Assembly: GCA_031282085.1 (NCBI GenBank)
Contig: JAITEK010000051.1
Coordinates: forward strand, 1-10,100
From: Coriobacteriales bacterium
Lineage (GTDB): Bacteria; Actinomycetota; Coriobacteriia; Coriobacteriales; UBA8131
DNA length: 10,100 bases
Reading direction: 5' to 3'
A program made the position numbers and the translations under genes. Below are positions 1-6,808 of this stretch, in pieces. The notes beneath the pieces were generated by a model. That model was not told where the DNA came from. It ran no database searches and worked only from the letters and a program-made list of their open reading frames with translations. Within the stretch, counting starts at the first letter, position 1. Every line of letters starts with the position of its first letter.

Positions 1-1673
1 TCTGGATGCTCCAGACCCGCGTGGGCAAGCGTACGGCGCAGGCGGCGCTGCACATCGCCATCTCGATGGTTGAGGAGGGGCTTATCTCCAAGGAGGAGGC
101 CGTGCTGCGTGTTGACCCCGCCCAGCTCGACCAGCTGCTCCACCCGCAGTTCGACAAGGCCGTGAGCTACGATGTTGTTGCCAAAGGGCTTAACGCCTCG
201 CCGGGTGCGGCCGTAGGCGAGGCTGTGTTCTCAGCTGCCGACGCGGTGAGCGTTGCCGCTCAGGGCCGCAAATGCGTGCTCGTGCGCTGGGAGACCAATC
301 CCGACGACCTCGCCGGCATGGTCGCCGCCGAGGGCATCCTCACGAGCCATGGCGGCAAGACCTCGCACGCCGCCGTCATCGCGCGTGGCATGGGCACCCC
401 CTGCGTCTGCGGCGCCGAGGCGCTCAGGATAGACGCGGAGGCCAAACAGGCCGCCATCGCGGGCACGGACATCGTCATCAAAGAGGGCGACCTCATCTCC
501 ATCGACGGCACCTCTGGCATAGTCGTACTCGGCGCGGTCGACCTGGTGCTGCCCGAGCTTTCCGGCGATTTGGACACCATCCTTGAGTGGGCCGACGCGT
601 TTCGCACACTCGGTGTGCGCGCCAACGCCGACAACCCCGCCGACGCGCAGCTCTCGCGCGACTTCGGCGCGGCGGGCATAGGGCTTTGCCGCACGGAGCA
701 TATGTTCCTCGGCGACCGCAAGGCCATCATCCAGAGCTTTATCCTCACCGACGACCCAGCAGTGCGCGAGAAGGCCCTCGACGATTTGCTCGCCGTACAG
801 ACCGAGGACTTCTACGGCATGTTCAAGGCCATGGACGGCCTGCCTGTGGTGGTGCGCCTGCTCGACCCGCCGCTGCACGAGTTCCTCGACGACCCGCGTT
901 CGCTGGAGGTTGAGATAACGCGCCTTGAGCTGACGACCGACGACACCGACCTCATCGTGACCAAGCGCCGCCTGCTCTCCCGCATCGATTCCATGGTTGA
1001 GATGAACCCGATGCTCGGCCTGCGCGGTGTGCGCCTGGCCATCCTCAACCCCGAGCTTGCCGCCATGCAGGTGCGCGCCATCGCCATCGCGACCGCCCGC
1101 CTCATCAAGGAGGGCTTTACGCCCGAGCCCGAGATCATGATTCCGCTCGTGAGCGTGACTCCCGAGCTTGAGACCCTGCGCTCGGAGACCGAGGCCGTGC
1201 TCGCCGAGGTTGCCGCGGAGTTCGGTGTAGAGCTTGAGGTACCCATCGGTACGATGATAGAGCTGCCGCGCGCCGCCGTGACCGCTGATGACATCGCCCG
1301 TTATGCGGACTTCTTCTCCTTTGGCACCAACGACCTCACACAAACGACCTTCGGCTTCTCGCGCGATGACGTTGAGAGCAAGTTCATCCCTCGCTACCTT
1401 GAGCGCAAGCTCATCCCGTATAACCCCTTTGAGACCGTCGATTCCGGTGTTGCAAAACTTGTGGACATAGCCTCCAAGCTGGGGCGCGAGGGCAACCCGA
1501 ACATCACGCTCGGCGTTTGCGGCGAGCATGGTGGCGACCCGGATAGCGTTAAGATTTTTCACGGTATCGGCCTGGACTACGTGTCCTGCTCGCCCTACCG
1601 CGTACCCCTGGCCCGCCTTGCCGCTGGTCAGGCCGCCTTGGCTGAGAAGTTCATAACCTCCGATAACCGGTAG
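1..1673 (+). CDS. ppdK: Pyruvate, phosphate dikinase, C-terminal part (5' end outside window)
   Basis: PPDK interconverts pyruvate, ATP and phosphate with phosphoenolpyruvate, AMP and pyrophosphate in the cytosol. The reading frame is open from the left edge and ends at TAG 1671-1673. About 557 residues are visible; the family is about 870-900 residues long, so the N-terminal ATP-grasp domain is missing. Numbering from the first internal Met (base 6), the phosphohistidine swivel domain is seen as GGKTSHAAVIARG, with the catalytic His at about residue 121 and the regulatory Thr two residues before it at 119. The PEP/pyruvate-binding barrel follows, with GIGLCRTEHMF near 220 and the C-terminal GVCGEHGGDP, whose catalytic Cys is near 505. 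All key residues visible are intact. That both the Thr and the His are present means the gene could be controlled by a PPDK regulatory protein, but none is seen here. It converges on the histidine kinase gene with a strong hairpin between them. Confidence 0.97.
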   Translation, partial: WMLQTRVGKRTAQAALHIAISMVEEGLISKEEAVLRVDPAQLDQLLHPQFDKAVSYDVVAKGLNASPGAAVGEAVFSAADAVSVAAQGRKCVLVRWETNPDDLAGMVAAEGILTSHGGKTSHAAVIARGMGTPCVCGAEALRIDAEAKQAAIAGTDIVIKEGDLISIDGTSGIVVLGAVDLVLPELSGDLDTILEWADAFRTLGVRANADNPADAQLSRDFGAAGIGLCRTEHMFLGDRKAIIQSFILTDDPAVREKALDDLLAVQTEDFYGMFKAMDGLPVVVRLLDPPLHEFLDDPRSLEVEITRLELTTDDTDLIVTKRRLLSRIDSMVEMNPMLGLRGVRLAILNPELAAMQVRAIAIATARLIKEGFTPEPEIMIPLVSVTPELETLRSETEAVLAEVAAEFGVELEVPIGTMIELPRAAVTADDIARYADFFSFGTNDLTQTTFGFSRDDVESKFIPRYLERKLIPYNPFETVDSGVAKLVDIASKLGREGNPNITLGVCGEHGGDPDSVKIFHGIGLDYVSCSPYRVPLARLAAGQAALAEKFITSDNR

Positions 1674-1690
1674 GGGCTCACAGGCATACA

Positions 1691-1732
1691 GACAACGAGC
1701 GAGGGCGGCCCAGGCCGCCCTCGCTCGTTGTC
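1691..1732. terminator. 20-bp perfect inverted repeat, probable bidirectional terminator
   Basis: Arms 1691-1710 and 1713-1732 are exact reverse complements of 20 bases, separated by only CA, so the real RNA loop is probably four bases after the innermost pair opens. It lies 17 bases after the ppdK stop and 35 bases after the stop of the convergent histidine kinase gene, exactly where both transcripts should end. Neither side has a T-tract, so it would be a hairpin-only terminator or a Rho-assisted or RNA-stabilising end. The position and perfect stem are seen directly; termination is inferred. Confidence 0.8.
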
Positions 1733-1767
1733 GTGTCACGAGGACGGCTGGCGTTGTCTTGCGGTGC

Positions 1768-3741
1768 TCAGCCCAGCTCCTTGGTGAGCATCTGCATGAG
1801 GGCGGCGAAGTCTATCGGTTTGGCGAGGTGGCCGTTCATACCGGCGGCGAGGGATTTCTCTACGTCATCGGGGTAGGCGTTGGCGGACACGGCGTAGATG
1901 GGGATGTTGCGGGCGTCTGTCCTCTCAAGTGCGCGCAGGGTGTAGGCAACCTCAATGCCACCTTTGTGCGGCATGAGCAAATCAAGCAGGATGATGTCGT
2001 AGTAACCCTCCGGGGACCGCTCAAACATCTCCAACGCCTCAACCCCGTCTGTGGCGTGCTCGATGCGGGCCCGCGTCTCCGAGAGTAATTCGTCCAGAAT
2101 CGCGCGGTTGACCTCGATGTCTTCCGCTGAGAGCACCCGCTTGCCGCTGAGGTTGGGGATTACGGGCTCGCCGTGCTCAGCCGAGGCCGAGGCTCTCTTG
2201 AATCTGAGGGTAAAGAAGAAGGTCGACCCGACGCCCTTCTCGCTTGCGATACCGATCTCGCCGCCCATCATCTTCACGAGGCTCGTGCTGATGGCCAGGC
2301 CCAGGCCCGCCCCCACGTGCTGCATGTTGTTGGTGGACCCCTGCTCAAAGGCGCCGGAGAGCCGGGCGATGTCCTCGGCGGCGATGCCGATTCCGTTGTC
2401 GTAGACGGAGAAGCTCACCGTCAGACTGCCGTCAGCCTCCTCATGCGCTTCCACGGACAGGCCGATCGTCCCGTCCTCGGGCGTGTACTCAACGGCATTG
2501 TCCAACAGGTTGGAGAGCGTCTGCTTGAGCCGCAGCCTATCCCCTATGACGAGGTAATCCTCAAGCCCATACACATTGCTCTCAAAAACCTGCGCCTTAC
2601 CGGCGGCGCGCTGCGTAAAGGCGTCGGCGACCTCAGCCAGGGTCTTCTTCAGCGAAAAGCCCCTTTGCTTGAGCGAGAACCTGCCGGTCTCGATATTGGA
2701 GACATCCAGTATGTCGTTGAGTATCCCCAGCAGGTAGTCCGATGCGGACAATATCCTGGAGAAGGCGTGCTCGCGCTCCGCATCGGTTTGCGCCGTCTTC
2801 GCCACGCGCGCCATGCCGGTAATGGCGTTGAGCGGCGTACGGAACTCGTGACTCATGTTCGCGAGGAACCGGCTCTTTGCCTGCGAGGCGACCTCGGCGG
2901 CGTGGGTCTTCTCCTCCAGCTCAAGCGTTCTCTCGTGCACCAGGTCCTCAAGATGTGCATTCTGCTGTTCAAGCTCAACACTCTTGAGGAAGTTGGTGAC
3001 GTAGAGGTTGTATAAAAGGATGGATACGAGGATGGAGATGCCGGTCACCACGAAGAATACTGCCCGCACATCGGTAAAGAACGCAAGCTCAAAGGAGCGA
3101 ATCGTCCAGGCAAAGACCTCGCCCGTCGCGGGGTCTGTGCTCGTGCCCGACAGGCCGTTGCAGACGATGCTCAGGATGAAGATGTAGAAGAAGCCTGCCA
3201 GGATGGTGATAGTGCTCTGTCGGCGCGGCAGTATGGGTATCATCGAGAACATGACGACGAACAGAAAATAGCTGTTTATTCCCTGGTTTGAGAGGATATT
3301 CGCCGTGCAGAACGCGAGTTGGATAACGGAGAACGCATAAAGGGGCATCTGCACGAGGGCGGCGCGGAGCCGCCTGCCGCGTATCTTCCCTTTGCGCGCG
3401 CGGCCCAGGATCACGCTGAACACTATGCCCGCGACCAAGGTCCCGAGTGAGGTGAAGATGTAAAAATCGAGGCTGATGGGCATGCCGTCGCCCAGCTTTT
3501 GGGGAAACGCGACATTAACGATTTGGAGCAGCACCTGGAACACGACGATGAACAGCGAGAAGGCAAACATCCGTGCGATATTCAGCTCAAGGCGCTCGTC
3601 CTCAAACCGCTCTCGGTATTCGCGGGGAACCTTAACGCGGAACAGTCCCATGCTGACCGCGCTACGCGGTTTGGCGGCTGACTGGTCGGGCTGAGGGCTT
3701 TGGTCGAGTTGGTCTGATCGCCTGGTTTGTGAGCTAGTCAT
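1768..3741 (-). CDS. Membrane-bound hybrid histidine kinase with C-terminal receiver
   Basis: This 657-residue protein should sense a signal at the membrane and pass phosphate from an internal His to its own receiver. Residues 1-50 are polar and charged. About six hydrophobic segments follow (near 56-79, 90-112, 130-149, 156-170, 178-195 and 225-247), forming a sensor region I do not recognise. A probable coiled coil spans about 250-292. HisKA has the H-box SHEFRTP with His298. The ATPase domain has N411 and N415 in NLLDN, DNGIG at 448-452 and GAGLGL at 477-482. The receiver has acidic E540 and D541, phosphoacceptor D587 in LDLLMP, switch S619 and K641 in AKP, all intact. The start at 3741 is preceded by AGAAGGGG four bases upstream; the later Met31 has no ribosome site. 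No separate response regulator or output domain lies beside it, so its partner (an Hpt protein or another regulator) must be elsewhere. Signal and targets are unknown. Confidence 0.93.
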   Translation of the reverse strand: MTSSQTRRSDQLDQSPQPDQSAAKPRSAVSMGLFRVKVPREYRERFEDERLELNIARMFAFSLFIVVFQVLLQIVNVAFPQKLGDGMPISLDFYIFTSLGTLVAGIVFSVILGRARKGKIRGRRLRAALVQMPLYAFSVIQLAFCTANILSNQGINSYFLFVVMFSMIPILPRRQSTITILAGFFYIFILSIVCNGLSGTSTDPATGEVFAWTIRSFELAFFTDVRAVFFVVTGISILVSILLYNLYVTNFLKSVELEQQNAHLEDLVHERTLELEEKTHAAEVASQAKSRFLANMSHEFRTPLNAITGMARVAKTAQTDAEREHAFSRILSASDYLLGILNDILDVSNIETGRFSLKQRGFSLKKTLAEVADAFTQRAAGKAQVFESNVYGLEDYLVIGDRLRLKQTLSNLLDNAVEYTPEDGTIGLSVEAHEEADGSLTVSFSVYDNGIGIAAEDIARLSGAFEQGSTNNMQHVGAGLGLAISTSLVKMMGGEIGIASEKGVGSTFFFTLRFKRASASAEHGEPVIPNLSGKRVLSAEDIEVNRAILDELLSETRARIEHATDGVEALEMFERSPEGYYDIILLDLLMPHKGGIEVAYTLRALERTDARNIPIYAVSANAYPDDVEKSLAAGMNGHLAKPIDFAALMQMLTKELG

Positions 3742-4044
3742 AACGCCCCTTCTGCACCTGTCGTTACCGGTAGAGATGGAAATGGACTAAGCTGTCGAGG
3801 TGCTCATCCGGGCTTCTTTTTTCTGAGATATCGTGCCGAAGACGCCCGTCTGAGTATCGCGTTCTCCGTCACGAAAACGCGAAAATCACTCTTGGCACAA
3901 CAATATACGTTTTCGCCCAGCCCAACAAGTCTATAGCCGTGTCCGGTCTAAAATAGGCGCCCATGTTGACGCCTGGTCGTTGCGCCTGCGAGAGGGATTC
4001 TCTGTTACTCTGGTCTTGTCAGCCATCCGGCGGAAGGAGTGTTT
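3742..4044. other. Divergent intergenic region with short repeats (no gene seen)
   Basis: This 303-base gap separates the histidine kinase (-) from the NUDIX gene (+) and should hold both promoters. It is more AT-rich than its flanks. Visible structure: an imperfect direct repeat TCTGAGATATCGTG (3822-3835) and TCTGAGTATCGCG (3849-3861); an inverted repeat CGAAAACG (3872-3879) with CGTTTTCG (3908-3915); and a second one TCGCGTT (3857-3863) with AACGCGA (3876-3882), which overlaps the first. A minus-strand TATATT at 3907-3902 with TTGTTG at 3928-3923 is a possible kinase promoter, but the 15-base spacer is short. No credible ORF or RNA gene was found. Confidence 0.6.
4003..4011 (+). promoter_or_regulatory. 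Candidate extended -10 promoter for the NUDIX gene
   Basis: TGT followed by TACTCT (4006-4011) fits an extended -10 of the TGn-TAnnnT kind. A start of transcription near 4018 would give a leader of about 27 bases that carries the AAGGAG ribosome site. No good -35 is visible at 16-18 bases upstream. A TAAAAT at 3949-3954 is an alternative further out. Confidence 0.35.
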
Positions 4045-4590
4045 GTGAGCGACCCTTTATCCGAGCGCATACTCGGCTCAACCCGTGTCTATGACGGGGG
4101 CTTTCTCAAGGTTGATGAGGTGCGGGTAAAACTACCCAACGACAAGGTGGCCTATCGCGACGTGGTGCGTCATCCCGGCGCCGTTGCCGTAATCGCCATA
4201 CGCGCGGATAACCAGGTGCTCCTGGTGCGCCAGTACCGCACGGCCCTTGAACGCGTGGTGCTCGAGATTCCCGCCGGTAAACTCGAGGCGGAGGAGGACT
4301 GTGAGGGCTGCGCCCGGCGTGAGCTTGCGGAGGAGACCGGATACGTCGCTCGCCGCATGCGCTATCTCGCGCCCATCGCCATCGCCGCCGGCTACAGCGA
4401 TGAGATCATCCACCTGTTCCTGGCAACCGACCTGGAGCAAGGGCAGACACAACTCGATGAGGATGAGTTCGTCACCTGCGAATGGTGGCCGCTTCAGGAT
4501 CTCATAGCTGAGGTTCTGGACGGCAAGATAGAGGATTCAAAGACCGTCATCGCCGCCCTGCTCTGCGACGTCATAGCCCACCGCCTGTAA
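4045..4590 (+). CDS. NUDIX hydrolase, probable ADP-ribose pyrophosphatase
   Basis: This 181-residue protein probably cleaves ADP-ribose or a related nucleoside diphosphate sugar to AMP and a sugar phosphate, a cytosolic clean-up reaction. The Nudix box matches G-x5-E-x7-R-E-U-x-E-E-x-G-U exactly at residues 78-100 (GKLEAEE to ELAEETGY), giving all metal-binding glutamates. It is preceded by LEIPAGK and followed by GYSDE in the stretch after the box; both resemble the NudF/ADPRase subgroup rather than MutT. Length fits that subgroup. The start is GTG 4045, five bases after AAGGAG (4034-4039); the in-frame GTG at 4039 overlaps that site and is unlikely. The gene runs alone, diverging from the kinase and converging on the guanylyltransferase-like gene with only two bases between stops. 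Substrate is inferred from motifs only. Confidence 0.9.
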   Translation: MSDPLSERILGSTRVYDGGFLKVDEVRVKLPNDKVAYRDVVRHPGAVAVIAIRADNQVLLVRQYRTALERVVLEIPAGKLEAEEDCEGCARRELAEETGYVARRMRYLAPIAIAAGYSDEIIHLFLATDLEQGQTQLDEDEFVTCEWWPLQDLIAEVLDGKIEDSKTVIAALLCDVIAHRL

Positions 4591-4592
4591 CG

Positions 4593-5870
4593 TCACAGTT
4601 CAGGGGCGTTGGCGGCGCGCAGGGCGGCGATGACCGAGGGCATCGAGGCCAGCGCGTCATGCGTGGTCACGAGGGTGGCGTCCTCGGTGTCGATGACGAG
4701 GGCGTCCTCAAGGCCGAGCGTCACCACCAGCTTCCCTCCGTCGGAAAGCACCGTGCTGTTCCGCGTCTGTATGGCCAAGGTCCGGCCTCTCAGGCGGTTG
4801 CCCTTGGCGTCCGCCTCAACGGTCTGCTCATAACCCGCAAAGGTCGCCAAATCGGCAAAGGGGATGCTCGTGGGCACAGCCATGAGCAGCTTCGACGTCT
4901 CAAAGACCGCCTCCTCAAAGGAGAGGGCTGGCAGGGTCTCCACGAGTTCGGCCGCCTCTCTGCTGCCCCAGTGCTCGCTTCCGAGGGCGACAAAGAAGCG
5001 CGCGGTCTCGGCAACGCGCTGCACGGACTGCATCAAGGGGTCGCTTGCCTCGCGTCCCGCCGTGCGCAGCTCGGCCAGGACAAGTGAGGCCCGCAGCATG
5101 AAGACGTGAGTGCTCCACAGCGATTTGTTCTGCTGGGCACGCCAGGCAACGGCCGGCGCCGGGCGGGCGATGAAGCTGCGTACCTGGTAGGCCCCCTCGA
5201 TCTCCGGCGACTCCAAACCCATCCGTATCGTTCCCAGCAGCAGCGGCGTGTGGGGCTCTCGCTGCCGGTGCCCGCCGCCATCGGCGTATCCGCCGCTTAT
5301 CGGCTGCCCGCTGATGGTCCAACTCTGTCCGCCGCGCGTCGCCCCCTGCCCACCCGTCGTCCGCACGAGAGGAGGAACCGAGCTGCCTATCAACGCGATC
5401 CTGTCGCTTGAGGCCACCCGATGGGCGCGTCGCAGGGTCTGCTCCCAGCGGTCGTCATTGTCAAAGGTGATAATGGTGGGTAGGCACAGAAGCAAAGCGT
5501 GCGGGTCCTTCAGCTTTACCATCGCGGCGGCCAGCGCGGTCGTGAGCGCCGTTCCGCGGGGATGCGGCTCGATGAGCAACTGGTACTCCTCGGGCTTGAG
5601 CAGGCTGTGGTTCGCGATGTGTTGCTTTACGTGCAGGGCTATGTCGCGGGGCACGGCGATGATGAGCGGGTGCTCGCAATAGGGACGGATTGCCTGGATG
5701 GTCCGCGCAAGGGGGCTTAACCCGCTGCTGGGGTCGCAGACGAGCTCAAGCGGCGTGCGCTCGCGGGAGAGCGGCCACAGGTGCGAGGCGCTATTGGAGC
5801 ATATGATCATGCCATACAGGTTAGCGAGTGGCTGACTGTGCCGGGCATCTTGGGAATCGGGTCGCGTCAT
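4593..5870 (-). CDS. Mannose-1-phosphate guanylyltransferase-like protein with degenerate active site
   Basis: The 425-residue protein has the layout of bacterial GDP-mannose pyrophosphorylases (ManC type, normally GTP plus mannose-1-phosphate to GDP-mannose) but lacks their signatures. LWPLSRE (31-37), IEPHPRGTA (100-108), the helix after it and LLLCLP (126-131) match family landmarks in order. The C-terminal part (GNRLRGRTLAIQTRNSTV, then GLEDALVIDTEDATLV) matches the segment after the catalytic domain. However, the GGxGTR loop reads SNSASH (25-30), LPSDH reads LPTII (130-134), RNTA reads RGTA, the GYGYI region is a Gly-rich linker, and the FGWSDVGSW region reads IPFADLATFAGY. The start is taken as ATG 5868-5870, which fits a candidate promoter at 5907-5915; an upstream Met at 5939 would overlap that promoter, and Met at 5810 lacks a ribosome site. 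The ribosome site is weak (GGA). It is probably a pseudoenzyme or a nucleotidyltransferase with altered chemistry. The frame is intact over its whole length. Confidence 0.75.
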   Translation of the reverse strand: MTRPDSQDARHSQPLANLYGMIICSNSASHLWPLSRERTPLELVCDPSSGLSPLARTIQAIRPYCEHPLIIAVPRDIALHVKQHIANHSLLKPEEYQLLIEPHPRGTALTTALAAAMVKLKDPHALLLCLPTIITFDNDDRWEQTLRRAHRVASSDRIALIGSSVPPLVRTTGGQGATRGGQSWTISGQPISGGYADGGGHRQREPHTPLLLGTIRMGLESPEIEGAYQVRSFIARPAPAVAWRAQQNKSLWSTHVFMLRASLVLAELRTAGREASDPLMQSVQRVAETARFFVALGSEHWGSREAAELVETLPALSFEEAVFETSKLLMAVPTSIPFADLATFAGYEQTVEADAKGNRLRGRTLAIQTRNSTVLSDGGKLVVTLGLEDALVIDTEDATLVTTHDALASMPSVIAALRAANAPEL

Positions 5871-5906
5871 GGCTGTCCGTCGGGTTGTCTGTGGATAGTT
5901 CTCCGT

Positions 5907-5915
5907 ATTATGCCA
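5907..5915 (-). promoter_or_regulatory. Candidate extended -10 for the guanylyltransferase-like gene
   Basis: On the minus strand TGG followed by CATAAT (5912-5907) fits an extended -10. A transcript start near 5900 would give a leader of about 30 bases before the ATG at 5870. The matching -35 position (5930-5935, TGCCCA) is a poor match and overlaps the TATAAT of the divergent promoter. Confidence 0.45.
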
Positions 5916-5924
5916 CAGTTCACC

Positions 5925-5930
5925 TATAAT
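5925..5930 (+). promoter_or_regulatory. Consensus -10 (TATAAT) placed for a leaderless transcript
   Basis: A perfect TATAAT ends seven bases before the ATG at 5938. The usual distance from -10 to transcription start would put the start at or beside that A, so the DUF2085 mRNA would be leaderless. This agrees with the lack of any Shine-Dalgarno sequence. The -35 region (about 5902-5907, TCCGTA) is a poor match. The -10 is seen; leaderless use is inferred. Confidence 0.6.
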
Positions 5931-5937
5931 GGGCAGC

Positions 5938-6648
5938 ATGCAGGAATTCCTACGATTCTTCGGACACGGCTTCTGTCACCAGATACCCGCGCGCTCGCTG
6001 GAGGCGGGTGGCGTGGTGTTCTCCGCCTGCGCGCGCGATACGGGCATCTACCTCGGTTTCTTCTTCGCGCTCGTGGTCGCCTTCATCATCTACGCGCGCG
6101 TAAAGGGCAAACCCACCGAGCTCCCCCCGGCGCTCTACGTCGTTGTGCTCGTGCTGCTCGTGCTTCCCATGGCCTTCGACGGCGTCACATCCTATCTCGG
6201 CCTGCGCCCCACCACCAACATGATCCGCTACCTGACGGGCTTCCTCGCCGGCGTTGCCGTGGGCAGCGTCGTCGTCCCGCTGCTCTTCGCGCTGCGCAAA
6301 GACGCCGTACCGGGGCAACGCATATTCGCCCGGCCCTCGATGGTGGCGCCCCATCTTGCGCTGACCTTCGCCCTGGGGGCCGTCTTCTTCGTAACCTACC
6401 CGTATCTGGGCCTCGTCGCGCCCCTCGTGCCTGTGGGGGCCTTCCTCACCATCACGGTTTGCGTCAATCTCATCCTGCTCACACTCTCGCGCCGCTTCGC
6501 CCCGCGCCACACCGCCGCGCACTGGCTGTTTCTGCTCGCACTCTGCCTGATCTTGGCTCTGGTTGAGATAGCCCTGTTCGGCGCGATCCGGGATATGGTC
6601 GTCCAGGTCCTCCTCAACGGCCACGAATTCTCCGAGTTCCTGTCGTAG
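5938..6648 (+). CDS. DUF2085-type integral membrane protein
   Basis: This 236-residue protein has about six hydrophobic segments (near 37-54, 62-80, 96-117, 134-155, 157-178 and 189-210), so it should lie in the cytoplasmic membrane. Its N-terminus carries the hallmarks of the DUF2085 family: GFCHQIPARS (11-20), then ACARDTGIYLGF (30-41), and in the second half DGVTSYLGLRPTTNMIRYLTG, matching the family's DG-x-x and N-x-x-R-x-x-TG pattern. Cys13, His14 and Cys31 could form a metal or redox site. As I recall the family, many members have a second Cys in CxRCTG, where this one has Asp34. The function of the family is not known. The start at 5938 is preferred over ATG 5929, whose codon overlaps the TATAAT. 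The gene is divergent from the guanylyltransferase-like gene with 67 bases between; no function can be read from the context. Confidence 0.85.
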   Translation: MQEFLRFFGHGFCHQIPARSLEAGGVVFSACARDTGIYLGFFFALVVAFIIYARVKGKPTELPPALYVVVLVLLVLPMAFDGVTSYLGLRPTTNMIRYLTGFLAGVAVGSVVVPLLFALRKDAVPGQRIFARPSMVAPHLALTFALGAVFFVTYPYLGLVAPLVPVGAFLTITVCVNLILLTLSRRFAPRHTAAHWLFLLALCLILALVEIALFGAIRDMVVQVLLNGHEFSEFLS

Positions 6649-6717
6649 ACTGGCGGCGGGTGCAAGTCAAAACCGAGCGGGTCGAGTTGCCGATGAACAA
6701 CAATTTTTCCAATTGTG

Positions 6718-6746
6718 AGGACAGAGCGCGCGATTAGTGGTAACCT
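6718..6746 (+). promoter_or_regulatory. Candidate promoter for tatA
   Basis: AGGACA (6718-6723) matches four of six -35 bases, and TAACCT (6741-6746), preceded by TGG, gives an extended -10 after a 17-base spacer. The expected leader would be about 56 bases to the ATG at 6809. The 160-base gap from 6649 holds nothing else recognisable apart from a 5-bp CAATT/AATTG inverted repeat at 6701-6715. A TTGACG at 6760-6765 lacks a good partner -10. Confidence 0.4.
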
Positions 6747-6808
6747 GTTCGTCTATGTTTTGACGTAGTGGGAGCAACGAGTTCTCCTGAGTCTGTTCGG
6801 AGGAATAT

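Noticed and set aside
231..1739. 502-codon open frame on the minus strand
   Set aside because: It lies opposite ppdK, is rich in His, Gly and Ala without family motifs, and arises from GC-rich codon bias on the other strand.
2173..3015. 280-codon open frame on the plus strand
   Set aside because: It is antisense to the well-supported histidine kinase catalytic domain and shows no domain.
5950..6624. 224-codon open frame on the minus strand
   Set aside because: It mirrors the DUF2085 membrane gene; its charged composition is the complement of hydrophobic codons.
6649..6690. GGGTGCAAGTC resembling a tRNA T-arm
   Set aside because: No matching acceptor, D or anticodon stems fit around it, so it is not a tRNA.
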